Source: Sphingopyxis fribergensis (GTDB lineage Bacteria > Pseudomonadota > Alphaproteobacteria > Sphingomonadales > Sphingomonadaceae). From it: DNA of 64,000 nucleotides. Position numbers and translations under genes: made by a program. Positions 1 to 7,182 of the stretch are shown here, in pieces. Location of the stretch: contig NZ_CP009122.1 of NCBI RefSeq assembly GCF_000803645.1, positions 782,501-846,500 on the forward strand, read 5' to 3'. The notes under the pieces were generated by a model. That model ran no database searches. It was not told the origin of the DNA and saw only the letters and a list, made by a program, of their open reading frames with translations. Numbering within the stretch: the first letter of the stretch is position 1; each line of letters opens with the position of its first letter.

Positions 1-396
1 GCCGAAGCAGCCGCGATGGACGGGCTTGTCGCCATAAAAATGCCGGAAGGTCGCCTCGCTGCACGGGGTCAGCAGGAAGTCGTGCGTGCCAACGCTGTCT
101 TCGATGATCTCGAGCATCGGCGTCGAGCGGTTCGACCAGAGCCGGTGGCCGCGCGTCAGGCGAATCCGTTCCTCATAATCGAAGGTGCGGCCATTCGAGA
201 TCGCCTCGCGCGGATCGGCCGCCATGAAGGCGAGCAGGTCGCTGACCTGGCCGCCTTCGGGGTCGATGACGCGGAGAACATCGCCCTTCCTCAATTCGAA
301 GGCGGTGCCGCTGCGCGGCGCGATTTCGACCGCGCTCGCATCGGGCGCGCGGCGCGGCGATCCATTTTGGTCGTTTTGTGATGGAATTTCGGTCAT
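1..396 (-). CDS. DUF1989 (urea carboxylase-associated) family protein, 3' end missing
   Basis: The frame opens with ATG at 396 and runs off the left edge, so only the first 132 residues are present. They read MTEIPSQNDQ..., then a small beta-rich domain with FELRKGDVLRVIDPEGGQ near residue 40, SNGRTFDYEERI near 70 and a THDFLLTPCSE segment near 110. This matches my recollection of the DUF1989 family, often annotated as urea carboxylase-associated or aminomethyltransferase-like; the biochemical role is not settled. No urea carboxylase genes are visible next to it. The gene starts 64 nt after the exonuclease III stop on the same strand and may be cotranscribed with it. Family call fairly firm, function unknown. 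Confidence 0.7.
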   Translation of the reverse strand, partial: MTEIPSQNDQNGSPRRAPDASAVEIAPRSGTAFELRKGDVLRVIDPEGGQVSDLLAFMAADPREAISNGRTFDYEERIRLTRGHRLWSNRSTPMLEIIEDSVGTHDFLLTPCSEATFRHFYGDKPVHRGCFG

Positions 397-460
397 GCTA
401 TTTCCTTGCGCTTTGAGGTCCGAGGGTGGCCTTCCGCTCTCCTTCTGACAATCGATCGCC

Positions 461-1255
461 TCATCTTCGGACCCGACGCTCGCTTGCGGCTAGCTCGATC
501 CACGCCGGCGCATGGTCGCTCGTTTTCTCCCAGCCGCGCGGTCGCGTGTCGACGCCTGCGGCCCGCAGCCGCTTCGTCGCCGGCTTGTTGAGAAGAAGAT
601 GGTCGATCCGGATGCCGGCATTGCGCTCGAACGATTGCCGCCAATATGCCCAGAAGCTGTAAATGCGCTCGTCGGGATGAAGGTGGCGGATCGCGTCGGT
701 CCAACCTTGGTCGAGAAGACGCCGGTAGGCGGCTTGCGCCTCAGGCGCGTAAAGCGCGTCGTCTTTCCAATTCTCGGGTTTGTAGACGTCGAGATCGGTG
801 GGGATGACATTATAGTCGCCGCACGCGACGACGGGGGCATCGAGCTCGAACAGGCCCGCGAGGTGGCCGTGCAGCCGCTCCATCCACGTCAGCTTGTAAT
901 CGAACTTGGGGCCAGGCCAGGGGTTGCCGTTGGGCAGATAAAGGCCGGCGACGAGAATGCCGCCGACCGCGGCCTCGATATAGCGGCTCTGCTCGTCGTG
1001 CGGGTCGCCGGGGAGACCGCGCCGCGTCTCATGGATTTCGCCTACGCGGCTGAGCATGGCGACGCCGTTCCAGCGGCTCTGCCCGTGCCAGATCGCGTCA
1101 TAACCCGCGTCGCGGATTTCCTTCTCGGGAAATTTATCCTGCGGCGCCTTCAGTTCCTGGAGGCAGACGATGTCGGGCTCGGCGAGCGCGAGCCATCTGA
1201 GCAGGATGGGAAGCCGTCCGCCGATCCCGTTCACATTATAGGTCGCGATCTTCAC
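461..1255 (-). CDS. xthA: Exodeoxyribonuclease III (AP endonuclease, EEP superfamily)
   Basis: 264 residues, the normal length for bacterial exonuclease III. It cuts DNA 5' of abasic sites and degrades 3' ends during base excision repair in the cytoplasm. The endonuclease/exonuclease/phosphatase signature is complete: MKIATYNVNGI at the N-terminus, the metal ligand Glu in CLQELKAP (about residue 34), GLYLPNG (about 105), GDYNVIPTDLD (about 150), the Asp of IRIDHLLLNKPAT (about 225) and the terminal SDHAP histidine (about 250). The ATG at 1255 gives a full family N-terminus and there is no signal peptide. A DUF1989 gene follows on the same strand. Confidence 0.95.
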   Translation of the reverse strand: MKIATYNVNGIGGRLPILLRWLALAEPDIVCLQELKAPQDKFPEKEIRDAGYDAIWHGQSRWNGVAMLSRVGEIHETRRGLPGDPHDEQSRYIEAAVGGILVAGLYLPNGNPWPGPKFDYKLTWMERLHGHLAGLFELDAPVVACGDYNVIPTDLDVYKPENWKDDALYAPEAQAAYRRLLDQGWTDAIRHLHPDERIYSFWAYWRQSFERNAGIRIDHLLLNKPATKRLRAAGVDTRPRGWEKTSDHAPAWIELAASERRVRR

Positions 1256-1487
1256 AGATCAGCCAGCTTCTGGTCAGCCCGGCGTAGCCGGAGAGGAGGC
1301 GAATAGCGCGCAGAAGTCGCAGGCGCCGAACATTTTGGCTTGCCCGCTACTTCGGCTCCTTGGGCAGGGGAATTCGCAGTGCCAGCCATCCTCTATAGAC
1401 CGACCGCAAGACTATTCGTTCCCGCAGCGACCTCAGCCGCAACTTGCCCCGGGCAAGCGCGTTGCTTTGGGGAACAAGGAGCCGATC

Positions 1488-1667
1488 ATGGCAGACGATA
1501 AAGGCAGTACCGGTGCACCCGACCGCGACCGCATCAGTCTCGGCGAAGATTATGAGGTGCGCGACTGGACGAAGACGCTTGGCGTCAGCGAAGCGGAACT
1601 GCGCGAGGCGGTCGATGCGGTAGGCAGCGCGACCGATGCCGTCCGCGCCTATCTGAACAAAGATTGA
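1488..1667 (+). CDS. DUF3606 domain small protein
   Basis: 59 residues, starting at the ATG at 1488 just after a good AAGGAG ribosome-binding site. The sequence is acidic, with RISLGEDYEVRDWTKTLGVSEAEL in the middle, the typical core of DUF3606: a short helix-turn-helix-like fold in which the protein recognises a cellular position relative to neighbouring residues, followed by AVDAVGSATDAVRAYL. Function is unknown in the family; such genes are common and often stress-associated in Rhizobiales and Sphingomonadales. A longer open frame exists upstream, but only the part after 1488 resembles the family. The stop shares a base with the next start (TGATG), so the two are translationally coupled. 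Confidence 0.75.
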   Translation: MADDKGSTGAPDRDRISLGEDYEVRDWTKTLGVSEAELREAVDAVGSATDAVRAYLNKD

Positions 1668-1936
1668 TGGCATCCGGCCTCGACCGGGCGATGACCTCGC
1701 CGCTCGAACGAGTGGCCCGCGTTCTCGCGGGGCATGCCCTCAGCCGCAACGCCGACGGCGACATGACCTCGGCGGGCGAGGCTGTGGACGCGCTTTGGGG
1801 TGACTATAGCGATGCCGCTCTGGCGGTGTCGCGTGCCCTCCGCGAACCGAGCGCCGCGATGCTGGCCGTCGGCGACGGCGACATCTGGGACTGCATGCTT
1901 CATGCCGCGATCGAGGATGAAACGATCTCGGACTAA
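1667..1936 (+). CDS. Conserved-looking hypothetical protein, 89 aa
   Basis: Starts at the ATG at 1667, which overlaps the stop codon of the DUF3606 gene (TGATG); a TTG one codon earlier is also possible. The product is mostly helical and acidic, with no signal peptide, membrane segment or known motif: it begins MASGLDRAMTSPLERVARVL and ends with DGDIWDCMLHAAIEDETISD. Coupling to the DUF3606 gene suggests joint expression. I do not recognise it and assign no function. It ends 51 nt before the convergent DUF4198 gene. Confidence 0.6.
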   Translation: MASGLDRAMTSPLERVARVLAGHALSRNADGDMTSAGEAVDALWGDYSDAALAVSRALREPSAAMLAVGDGDIWDCMLHAAIEDETISD

Positions 1937-1987
1937 AGGCGCTGGAGGACGGGGCGTGCGATGCCTCGCTACCCGTCTCCCTCCGCC

Positions 1988-2635
1988 CTATTTCGCGACG
2001 AAGGTCAGCGTCGAAACATGGATGGTCTTCTCGACCGTCTTGCCGCCCAGCGTGCGGGCGCCCTCGACATCGTGCGAGACGGACAGCAGATAACGGCCCG
2101 GCGTGGTTATCGGAACCGCGATGCCGCCCTGGGGGGTGGCGGTGAAGCTCTTTTGCCAACGGTCGGCATTGACGACGGTGACCTTGGCGCCCGGGAGCGG
2201 TTTGCCGAGCCAGTTTACGACGAAGCTGTCGGCGTTGGCGCTGACTGGGCTGATCTCCAGATCGAGTACGGATTTCGCTTCTTCGCGGCCCGCCCGCGCA
2301 TAATAGACGACGCCTTCCCATTTCCCGCCTTCGCCCTGCCACGGCGCGAAGACATTGTCGTCGGAGAGGCGGACGTCGCCCGAGCCCGCGGCGGCGGCCT
2401 CGATATGATTTGCGCGGCGCACGAGCGGCGCGGGCTTTGCGGGATCGCCCTGAAACAGCTTCGGCGCCTTGAGGTTCGGGAACTCGGGATCGCCCGCCTC
2501 CGGCACGACATCGGCGGGTTCGCCCAGATAGATGCGCGCGGGGCCTGCGGCGTCCCGCTCGATCCAGACCTCATGCGCCATCGCGGGCGATGCAAGGAAA
2601 CTGAAAGCCATCAAGGCCGCAAAACTCGTCTTCAT
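1988..2635 (-). CDS. DUF4198 domain periplasmic protein
   Basis: 215 residues from the ATG at 2635, preceded by a GGAGG site. A Sec signal peptide (MKTSFAALMAFSFLASPAMA) precedes HEVWIERDAAGP, the usual mature start of DUF4198 proteins. The rest is beta-rich and ends in a domain resembling a small Ig/carboxypeptidase-regulatory fold (PLPGAKVTVVNADRW near residue 140, then a closing beta-strand repeat). DUF4198 proteins are periplasmic and often sit with metal-uptake genes; the exact role is not established. Here it is divergent from a siderophore-type TBDR, sharing a 165-bp spacer with two Fur-like palindromes, which suggests metal-responsive expression. Confidence 0.8.
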   Translation of the reverse strand: MKTSFAALMAFSFLASPAMAHEVWIERDAAGPARIYLGEPADVVPEAGDPEFPNLKAPKLFQGDPAKPAPLVRRANHIEAAAAGSGDVRLSDDNVFAPWQGEGGKWEGVVYYARAGREEAKSVLDLEISPVSANADSFVVNWLGKPLPGAKVTVVNADRWQKSFTATPQGGIAVPITTPGRYLLSVSHDVEGARTLGGKTVEKTIHVSTLTFVAK

Positions 2636-2712
2636 AAGAACCTCCAGATGACATCGTTGGCTGCAAGGCAAGCCCCCGGGTGCCCACTATGTGCCCGCCG
2701 ACGCGCCTTATT

Positions 2713-2735
2713 GCAAACGATTATTAATAGCTTGC
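2713..2735. promoter_or_regulatory. 23-bp imperfect palindrome, candidate metal-regulator site
   Basis: The outer arms GCAA/TTGC and inner ATTA/TAAT, plus a matched C/G pair, are symmetric about position 2724. It lies in the AT-rich spacer between the divergent DUF4198 and TBDR genes. The location and AT-rich symmetric core suggest a Fur-family or other metal regulator. This is inferred from symmetry and context, not from a known consensus match. Confidence 0.45.
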
Positions 2736-2770
2736 TATTGCACGCGGTTCGCTATAGCCGCCGCCCCTAA

Positions 2771-2787
2771 TTGAGATTGAGTCGCAA
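2771..2787. promoter_or_regulatory. Fur-like 17-bp dyad upstream of TBDR
   Basis: TTGAGATTGAGTCGCAA is an imperfect dyad (TTG-GA...TC-CAA) ending 13 nt before the TBDR start. It matches the 17-bp dyad at 4905-4921 in 14 of 17 positions; that second copy precedes the PepSY operon. The shared motif before two iron-transport units supports a common regulator, most simply Fur. Confidence 0.5.
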
Positions 2788-2800
2788 AAAGGGGAACGCC

Positions 2801-4897
2801 ATGACCGTCCGAATGATCGCGCTCTGCGGAGCAGCCACACTCGTCGTCGCCGCCAATTCGGCCTGGGCGAGCGAAGCTGCGGGGGCCGCCGTTGCAGAGG
2901 CCGCCACCGCCGAAGGTGATGCGGGCGCCGGCGAGGACATGATCGTCGTCACCGGCTATACCGGAACGAAGACCGACACCGCGCTGGCCGAACTGCCGCA
3001 GCCGATCAAGGTCATCACCGCCGAGCAATATCAGGCGCAGGGCGCGATCAGCATCAGCGACACGGTGAAATATGCCGCTGGCGTTCTCGCCAATCCTTAC
3101 GGCCGCGACACGCGCGTCGACGGTTTCAACGTTCGGGGACTCGACGCGTTGCAGTTCCGCGACGGCATGCGCGACATTTTCTCCTATTACGCCTCGATCA
3201 CCTCGGACCCGTATAATTTCTCGCGTGTCGAGATCGTCCGCGGGCCGGCGTCGGTGCTGTTCGGCCAGGGGTCGATCGGCGGCCTCGTCAATCTGGTCAG
3301 CAAGACGCCGGACTTCGTCACGCGCGGTGAAGTCAATCTCGTCTATGGCAGCTATGACCGCAAGGAAGTGCTGGGTGACGTCAATCTTGCGCTCGCCGAC
3401 AATCTCGCCGTCCGCTTCGTCGGCCGCGCGCGCGACGCCGACACCTTCATCGACCATGTCCCCGACGACCGCGTGATGTTCGCGCCCTCGATCCGCTGGC
3501 AGCCGACCCCTGACACCGACGTCATTCTCACCGGCCTCTATCAGGAGGACGACACCGGCTCGACCTCGCAATTCCTGCCGATCGTCGGCACCTTCCGGCC
3601 CAACAAAGTCGCGGGCGCGCAGCTCGATCGCTATACCTTCGTCGGCAAGGCCGGCTGGGACCGCTATAACGGCCGCTCGCTCCAGGGCGGCGGATCGATC
3701 ACCCACCGCTTCTCGGACAATGTGAAGCTCAGCCTCAAGGCGCGCTACATCGACAGCGACCTCGAATATAACACTCATTATGCCGACAGCTACACCAACC
3801 CGCAGGACCCTTTCTCGGTCTATGGCACCAACGGGCGTACAATCGCCCTGATCGCCGACGCCAGCGACGCGCGGATGAACGTCTTTTCGACCGACAATAA
3901 TCTCCAGTTCGATTTCGCCACCGGCGCCAATATCGAACACAAGCTGCTCGTCGGTATCGACTACAGCTGGAACAAGGTGGGCAAGCGTTACGCCGGGGGG
4001 CGCGAGATCGTCGACCTCTACGACATCGATTATGACGCGCTGCTAACCTATGATCCGAGCGGCGACTTCACGAAGGAAAGCCAGAAGCAACTGGGCATAT
4101 ACGTCCAGGACCAGATCCGCTTCTTCGACCGCGTCTCGGTCGTGCTGGGCGCGCGCCGCGACCGCGTCACCGGCTCGTCGGGGCAGAAGGATAATGCCAC
4201 GACCTTCCGCGCCGGGATCATCGGCGAGATCGGCGCGGGTTTCTCACCCTTCTTCAGCTATACAGAGAGCTTCCTGCCGGTCGCCGGCCGCATCGACAAT
4301 GGCGACGGCACCTTCGGCGATCCTTATCGTCCGCAGACCGGCACTCAATATGAAGCGGGGGTGAAGTGGCAGCCGACACCTAACACGCTCGTCACCGCGA
4401 CCGCCTTCAAGATCAAGGAACGCAACCGCGTCCTCTATCTCGCCGCCGGCGGTACGACCCAGTCGGGTGAGCTCAACACAAAGGGTTTCGAGATCGAGGC
4501 CAGTCACACGCTACCGGGCAATTTCGAACTGCTCGCCAATTACGGCTATTCGAAGCTCAAGTCCGAAACCAACACCAGCCTCGACTATATGCCGCGCCAC
4601 ACCGCGTCGCTGTGGTCGACCAAGACCTTCGGCCTTGCGGACGAAGCGCAGCTGCGGCTCGGCGGCGGCGTCGTCTACAGCGGCAAGAGCGTGTCGACGA
4701 GCGACATCTGGTCGATCGTCACACCGTCGCGCACGACGGTCGATGCGCTGGCCGAGATCAGCTGGAACAATTGGCGCGTCGCGGTCAACGCCACGAACAT
4801 GCTGGGCAATAAATATTACGCCTCCTGCCTCGCGCGCGGGGACTGCTTCGTCGGCGCGCCGCGCAACGTGATGGGTACGCTCGGTTATCGCTTCTAG
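2801..4897 (+). CDS. TonB-dependent siderophore receptor
   Basis: 698 residues from the ATG at 2801 after a GGGG-type ribosome-binding site; an in-frame TTG ten codons earlier is less likely. A signal peptide ends near NSAWA. The TonB box region is MIVVTGY (about residue 48). The plug follows: PQPIKVITAEQYQAQGAIS, a receptor-like VDGFNVRGLDALQFRDGMRD and VEIVRGPASVLFGQGSIGGLVNLVSK (about 145-165). The C-terminus LGYRF is typical of outer-membrane barrels. Architecture and length fit ferric-siderophore receptors of the FhuA/FpvA type. It shares a Fur-like dyad with the downstream DUF3649-PepSY-DUF3325 operon, a partnership seen in iron-siderophore loci. The ligand cannot be deduced. Confidence 0.9.
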   Translation: MTVRMIALCGAATLVVAANSAWASEAAGAAVAEAATAEGDAGAGEDMIVVTGYTGTKTDTALAELPQPIKVITAEQYQAQGAISISDTVKYAAGVLANPYGRDTRVDGFNVRGLDALQFRDGMRDIFSYYASITSDPYNFSRVEIVRGPASVLFGQGSIGGLVNLVSKTPDFVTRGEVNLVYGSYDRKEVLGDVNLALADNLAVRFVGRARDADTFIDHVPDDRVMFAPSIRWQPTPDTDVILTGLYQEDDTGSTSQFLPIVGTFRPNKVAGAQLDRYTFVGKAGWDRYNGRSLQGGGSITHRFSDNVKLSLKARYIDSDLEYNTHYADSYTNPQDPFSVYGTNGRTIALIADASDARMNVFSTDNNLQFDFATGANIEHKLLVGIDYSWNKVGKRYAGGREIVDLYDIDYDALLTYDPSGDFTKESQKQLGIYVQDQIRFFDRVSVVLGARRDRVTGSSGQKDNATTFRAGIIGEIGAGFSPFFSYTESFLPVAGRIDNGDGTFGDPYRPQTGTQYEAGVKWQPTPNTLVTATAFKIKERNRVLYLAAGGTTQSGELNTKGFEIEASHTLPGNFELLANYGYSKLKSETNTSLDYMPRHTASLWSTKTFGLADEAQLRLGGGVVYSGKSVSTSDIWSIVTPSRTTVDALAEISWNNWRVAVNATNMLGNKYYASCLARGDCFVGAPRNVMGTLGYRF

Positions 4898-4904
4898 TGC
4901 GCTA

Positions 4905-4921
4905 TTGCGAGTTAGTCGCAA
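4905..4921. promoter_or_regulatory. Fur-like 17-bp dyad upstream of PepSY operon
   Basis: TTGCGAGTTAGTCGCAA has arms TTGCGA/TCGCAA plus a symmetric T-A pair inside, giving an almost perfect 17-bp dyad. It lies between the TBDR stop and the DUF3649 start, 18 nt before the ATG, and resembles the dyad at 2771-2787. The 7-1-7 core resembles alphaproteobacterial Fur boxes as I remember them. Confidence 0.55.
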
Positions 4922-4939
4922 TCTTGCGATAGGGTCATC

Positions 4940-5248
4940 ATGAGCAGGGCGGTCGAAATTTTACGCGGCGCAATATGGCGCGATGTCGCTGCGCGCGCGC
5001 TGGCCGCGGTGCCGCTAAACTATGCCGTGACCAGCGCGCTGACGATGCTGATCGCGCGGCTTTTGCCCGGCGGTGCCCAGCAGGCGTCGGTCGGCGCGAC
5101 GCTTCTGTCCTTCCTCATCTTCGCGGGCGTTGCGATGGCCGCGTTCGCCGTGCGCTCGGTGTCGTGGCTGTGGGCGGGGCTGATCGCGACGGGGGTGGCC
5201 GCGGGGCTCGCCGACTGGTGCTTCATCGCCTGGGGAGGCCGGCTGTGA
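4940..5248 (+). CDS. DUF3649 family small membrane protein
   Basis: 102 residues with about three hydrophobic segments (roughly 18-40, 48-70 and 73-95) and almost no soluble part. Size, topology and gene order fit DUF3649, which in many proteobacteria precedes a PepSY transmembrane protein and a DUF3325 protein beside siderophore receptors. The function is unproven; an inner-membrane role in ferric-siderophore reduction or uptake is the usual inference. It starts with ATG at 4940 after an AGGG site, and its stop overlaps the next start (GTGA), indicating translational coupling. Confidence 0.75.
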   Translation: MSRAVEILRGAIWRDVAARALAAVPLNYAVTSALTMLIARLLPGGAQQASVGATLLSFLIFAGVAMAAFAVRSVSWLWAGLIATGVAAGLADWCFIAWGGRL

Positions 5249-6807
5249 AGAACGGCTTCCGGCAATCGATGGCGTGGCTTCACACCTGGACCGGCCTGCT
5301 GTTGGGCTGGCTGCTTTTCGCGATCTTCGTCACCGGCACGTCTTCTTATTTCCAGGAAGAGATTACCGCCTGGATGACGCCCGAGGTTCGCAGCGTTCCG
5401 GCGGACGGCCCGAAAAGCTTTGCGGCGGCGACGCGCTGGCTTGAGCGGGAAGCACCGGGCGCCAGCGAATGGTCGGTCTATTCGGCCGGCAAGCGCGCGG
5501 CGGGCCTTCAGCTTTATTGGGTCAACGGTCCCGATGCGCCCGCAGACGCACCGACCGATGCACGCCTTGACGGGGGGGGTCGCAAGGCAGAGGCACGCGA
5601 AACGCGGGGCGGCGAGTTCCTCTACCGCTTCCACTACGACCTCCATTATATCAACTGGTACTGGGCGCGCTGGATCGTCGGGATCGCCGCGATGGCGATG
5701 CTCGTTGCGATTTTTTCGGGCATCGTCACGCACAAGAAGATCATCGCCGACTTCTTCCTGCTTCGCCTCGGCAAAGGCCAGCGGAGCTGGCTTGATGCGC
5801 ATAATGTGTCGAGCGTGCTGTTCCTGCCCTTCATCCTGATGATCACCTATACCGGGCTGGTGAGCCTTGCGACGCATTATATGCCTTGGGGTATCGCCGC
5901 GAATTATGCCGACCAGCAAAAATTCTTCGACACGACCTTCCCCTGGCCGACGCCGGCCGAAAAGGTGGGACCGGCGCCGCTGACCGCCGTGGCGCCGCTG
6001 GTCGAGCGCGCCGAGCGCACATGGGGCGCCGGCGCCGGAAGCGTCCGTATTCTTAACCCGGGCGACCGGACGGCGCAGGTCATCGTATCGACCGCGCCCG
6101 ACGCCGGCATGTCGGTCCGGCCGCGGTCGCTGACGTTCGACGGCGTGACCGGTAAGCTGATTTCGGCGCACAATCCGTCGGGCGCCTCGACGGCGACCGA
6201 AGGCACGATGATCGGCCTGCACGCGGGCCGCTTCGCCAGCGGCGTGCTGCGCACCCTCTATTTCCTCTCGGGCCTCGCCGGCTGCATCATGGTTGCCTCC
6301 GGCCTGATCCTGTGGACGGTGAAGCGCCGCGCCAAGCTGGCCGATCCCGACCGGCCGCATTTCGGGTTTCGCCTCGTCGAGAAGCTGAACGTCGGCGCGA
6401 TTGCAGGGCTGCCCTTCGCAATAGCCGCCTACTTCCTCGCCAACCGCCTTTTGCCCGTGGGCGGGGCAGGGCGAAGCGACCGCGAGATCGCGGCCTTTTT
6501 CATTGCGTGGGGCGCCGTGTTCGTCTGGGCGACGGCGCGCCCCTCAGCGCGGGCCTGGGTCGAGGCTCTTGCCGCGGTGGCTGTGTCCTTTGCGCTCGTC
6601 CCGGTGATCAATGCGCTGACGACCGACCGCTCGCTGGTTGCCAGCCTGATCGCCGACGATTGGGTCTTTGCGGGCTTCGACGCGACGATGTTGCTTATCG
6701 CCGCCGGTTTCGGATGGGCCGCTTCGAAGGTGCTGCGTCGCTCGGCGGGCCCAAGGACGGCGAGAGGCAAGCGGCCGGCCAGATCGCCTTCGGTCGAGGT
6801 CGCATGA
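5245..6807 (+). CDS. PepSY-associated transmembrane protein (iron-siderophore reductase-like)
   Basis: 520 residues from the GTG at 5245, overlapping the DUF3649 stop. The N-terminus MKNGFRQSMAWLHTWTGLLLGW (helix 1) carries the WLHTWTG motif of PepSY-TM proteins. A periplasmic loop follows, then a YDLHYINWYWARWIVGI helix near residue 140, a third helix near 195 (SSVLFLPFILMITYTGLVSLA), a PepSY-like loop with TAQVIVSTAPD and NPSGASTATEGTMIGLHAGRF, and several C-terminal helices. Histidines near helix ends (LHTW, YDLHY, THKK) could bind haem, as in the FoxB/FecR-linked reductases of this family. Context suggests cytoplasmic-membrane handling of ferric siderophore. Confidence 0.85.
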   Translation: MKNGFRQSMAWLHTWTGLLLGWLLFAIFVTGTSSYFQEEITAWMTPEVRSVPADGPKSFAAATRWLEREAPGASEWSVYSAGKRAAGLQLYWVNGPDAPADAPTDARLDGGGRKAEARETRGGEFLYRFHYDLHYINWYWARWIVGIAAMAMLVAIFSGIVTHKKIIADFFLLRLGKGQRSWLDAHNVSSVLFLPFILMITYTGLVSLATHYMPWGIAANYADQQKFFDTTFPWPTPAEKVGPAPLTAVAPLVERAERTWGAGAGSVRILNPGDRTAQVIVSTAPDAGMSVRPRSLTFDGVTGKLISAHNPSGASTATEGTMIGLHAGRFASGVLRTLYFLSGLAGCIMVASGLILWTVKRRAKLADPDRPHFGFRLVEKLNVGAIAGLPFAIAAYFLANRLLPVGGAGRSDREIAAFFIAWGAVFVWATARPSARAWVEALAAVAVSFALVPVINALTTDRSLVASLIADDWVFAGFDATMLLIAAGFGWAASKVLRRSAGPRTARGKRPARSPSVEVA

Positions 6808-7082
6808 TCCATTTCCTGCTTCTGCTGCTCGCGACCGCGGGCTTCGGCCTGCTGTGCCTGTCGCGCGAACGACACCAACGCGACCTGATCGGCCGCAAGC
6901 TTCCGATGCGAACGGGATATTATGCGCGGTGGAGCGGGATCGCGATCCTTGCCATTGCCTTCGTGCTTGCGGGCAGCCGCCTGGGGTGGGGCGTCGGTAC
7001 GCTCGAGTGGCTGGGTCTGGCGAGCGTGGGAGCCGTCCTGACGATGGCGATGCTTTCGCGCCGATCGGGGCGCATTTCGTAG
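6804..7082 (+). CDS. DUF3325 family membrane protein
   Basis: 92 residues from the ATG at 6804, which overlaps the PepSY stop (ATGA). There are three hydrophobic helices, at about 3-17, 44-60 and 66-83, with a charged RERHQRDLIGRKLP loop between the first two. The LCLSRERH...GRKL pattern and its place after a PepSY gene fit DUF3325. It is the last gene of the DUF3649-PepSY-DUF3325 operon and is followed by a hairpin terminator at 7137-7164. Function is not established; a small subunit or chaperone for the PepSY protein is a guess. Confidence 0.75.
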   Translation: MIHFLLLLLATAGFGLLCLSRERHQRDLIGRKLPMRTGYYARWSGIAILAIAFVLAGSRLGWGVGTLEWLGLASVGAVLTMAMLSRRSGRIS

Positions 7083-7136
7083 CCGCGCTGACAAGGCTGC
7101 CATCGCGGTCGGAATCCCGTGAGCAGGATTGGCAAA

Positions 7137-7164
7137 AAAGGAGGGCCCCGAGGGACCCTCCTTT
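7137..7164. terminator. Bidirectional rho-independent terminator
   Basis: Arms AAAGGAGGG (7137-7145) and CCCTCCTTT (7156-7164) with two further G-C pairs and a CGAG loop. A run of A precedes the stem and TTTGTTTT follows it, so it can end both the plus-strand iron operon and the convergent TBDR at 7183. Confidence 0.85.
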
Positions 7165-7182
7165 GTTTTCAGTCGCTCCACA

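Noticed and set aside
1443..1457. CTTGCCC-C-GGGCAAG palindrome upstream of the DUF3606 gene
   Set aside because: Very short, no nearby second copy and no link to a regulator; could be a chance hairpin.
4975..5244. N-terminal extension of the PepSY protein over the DUF3649 gene
   Set aside because: The extension is arginine-rich and lacks membrane helices; the GTG at 5245 overlaps the DUF3649 stop and starts the known WLHTWTG motif.
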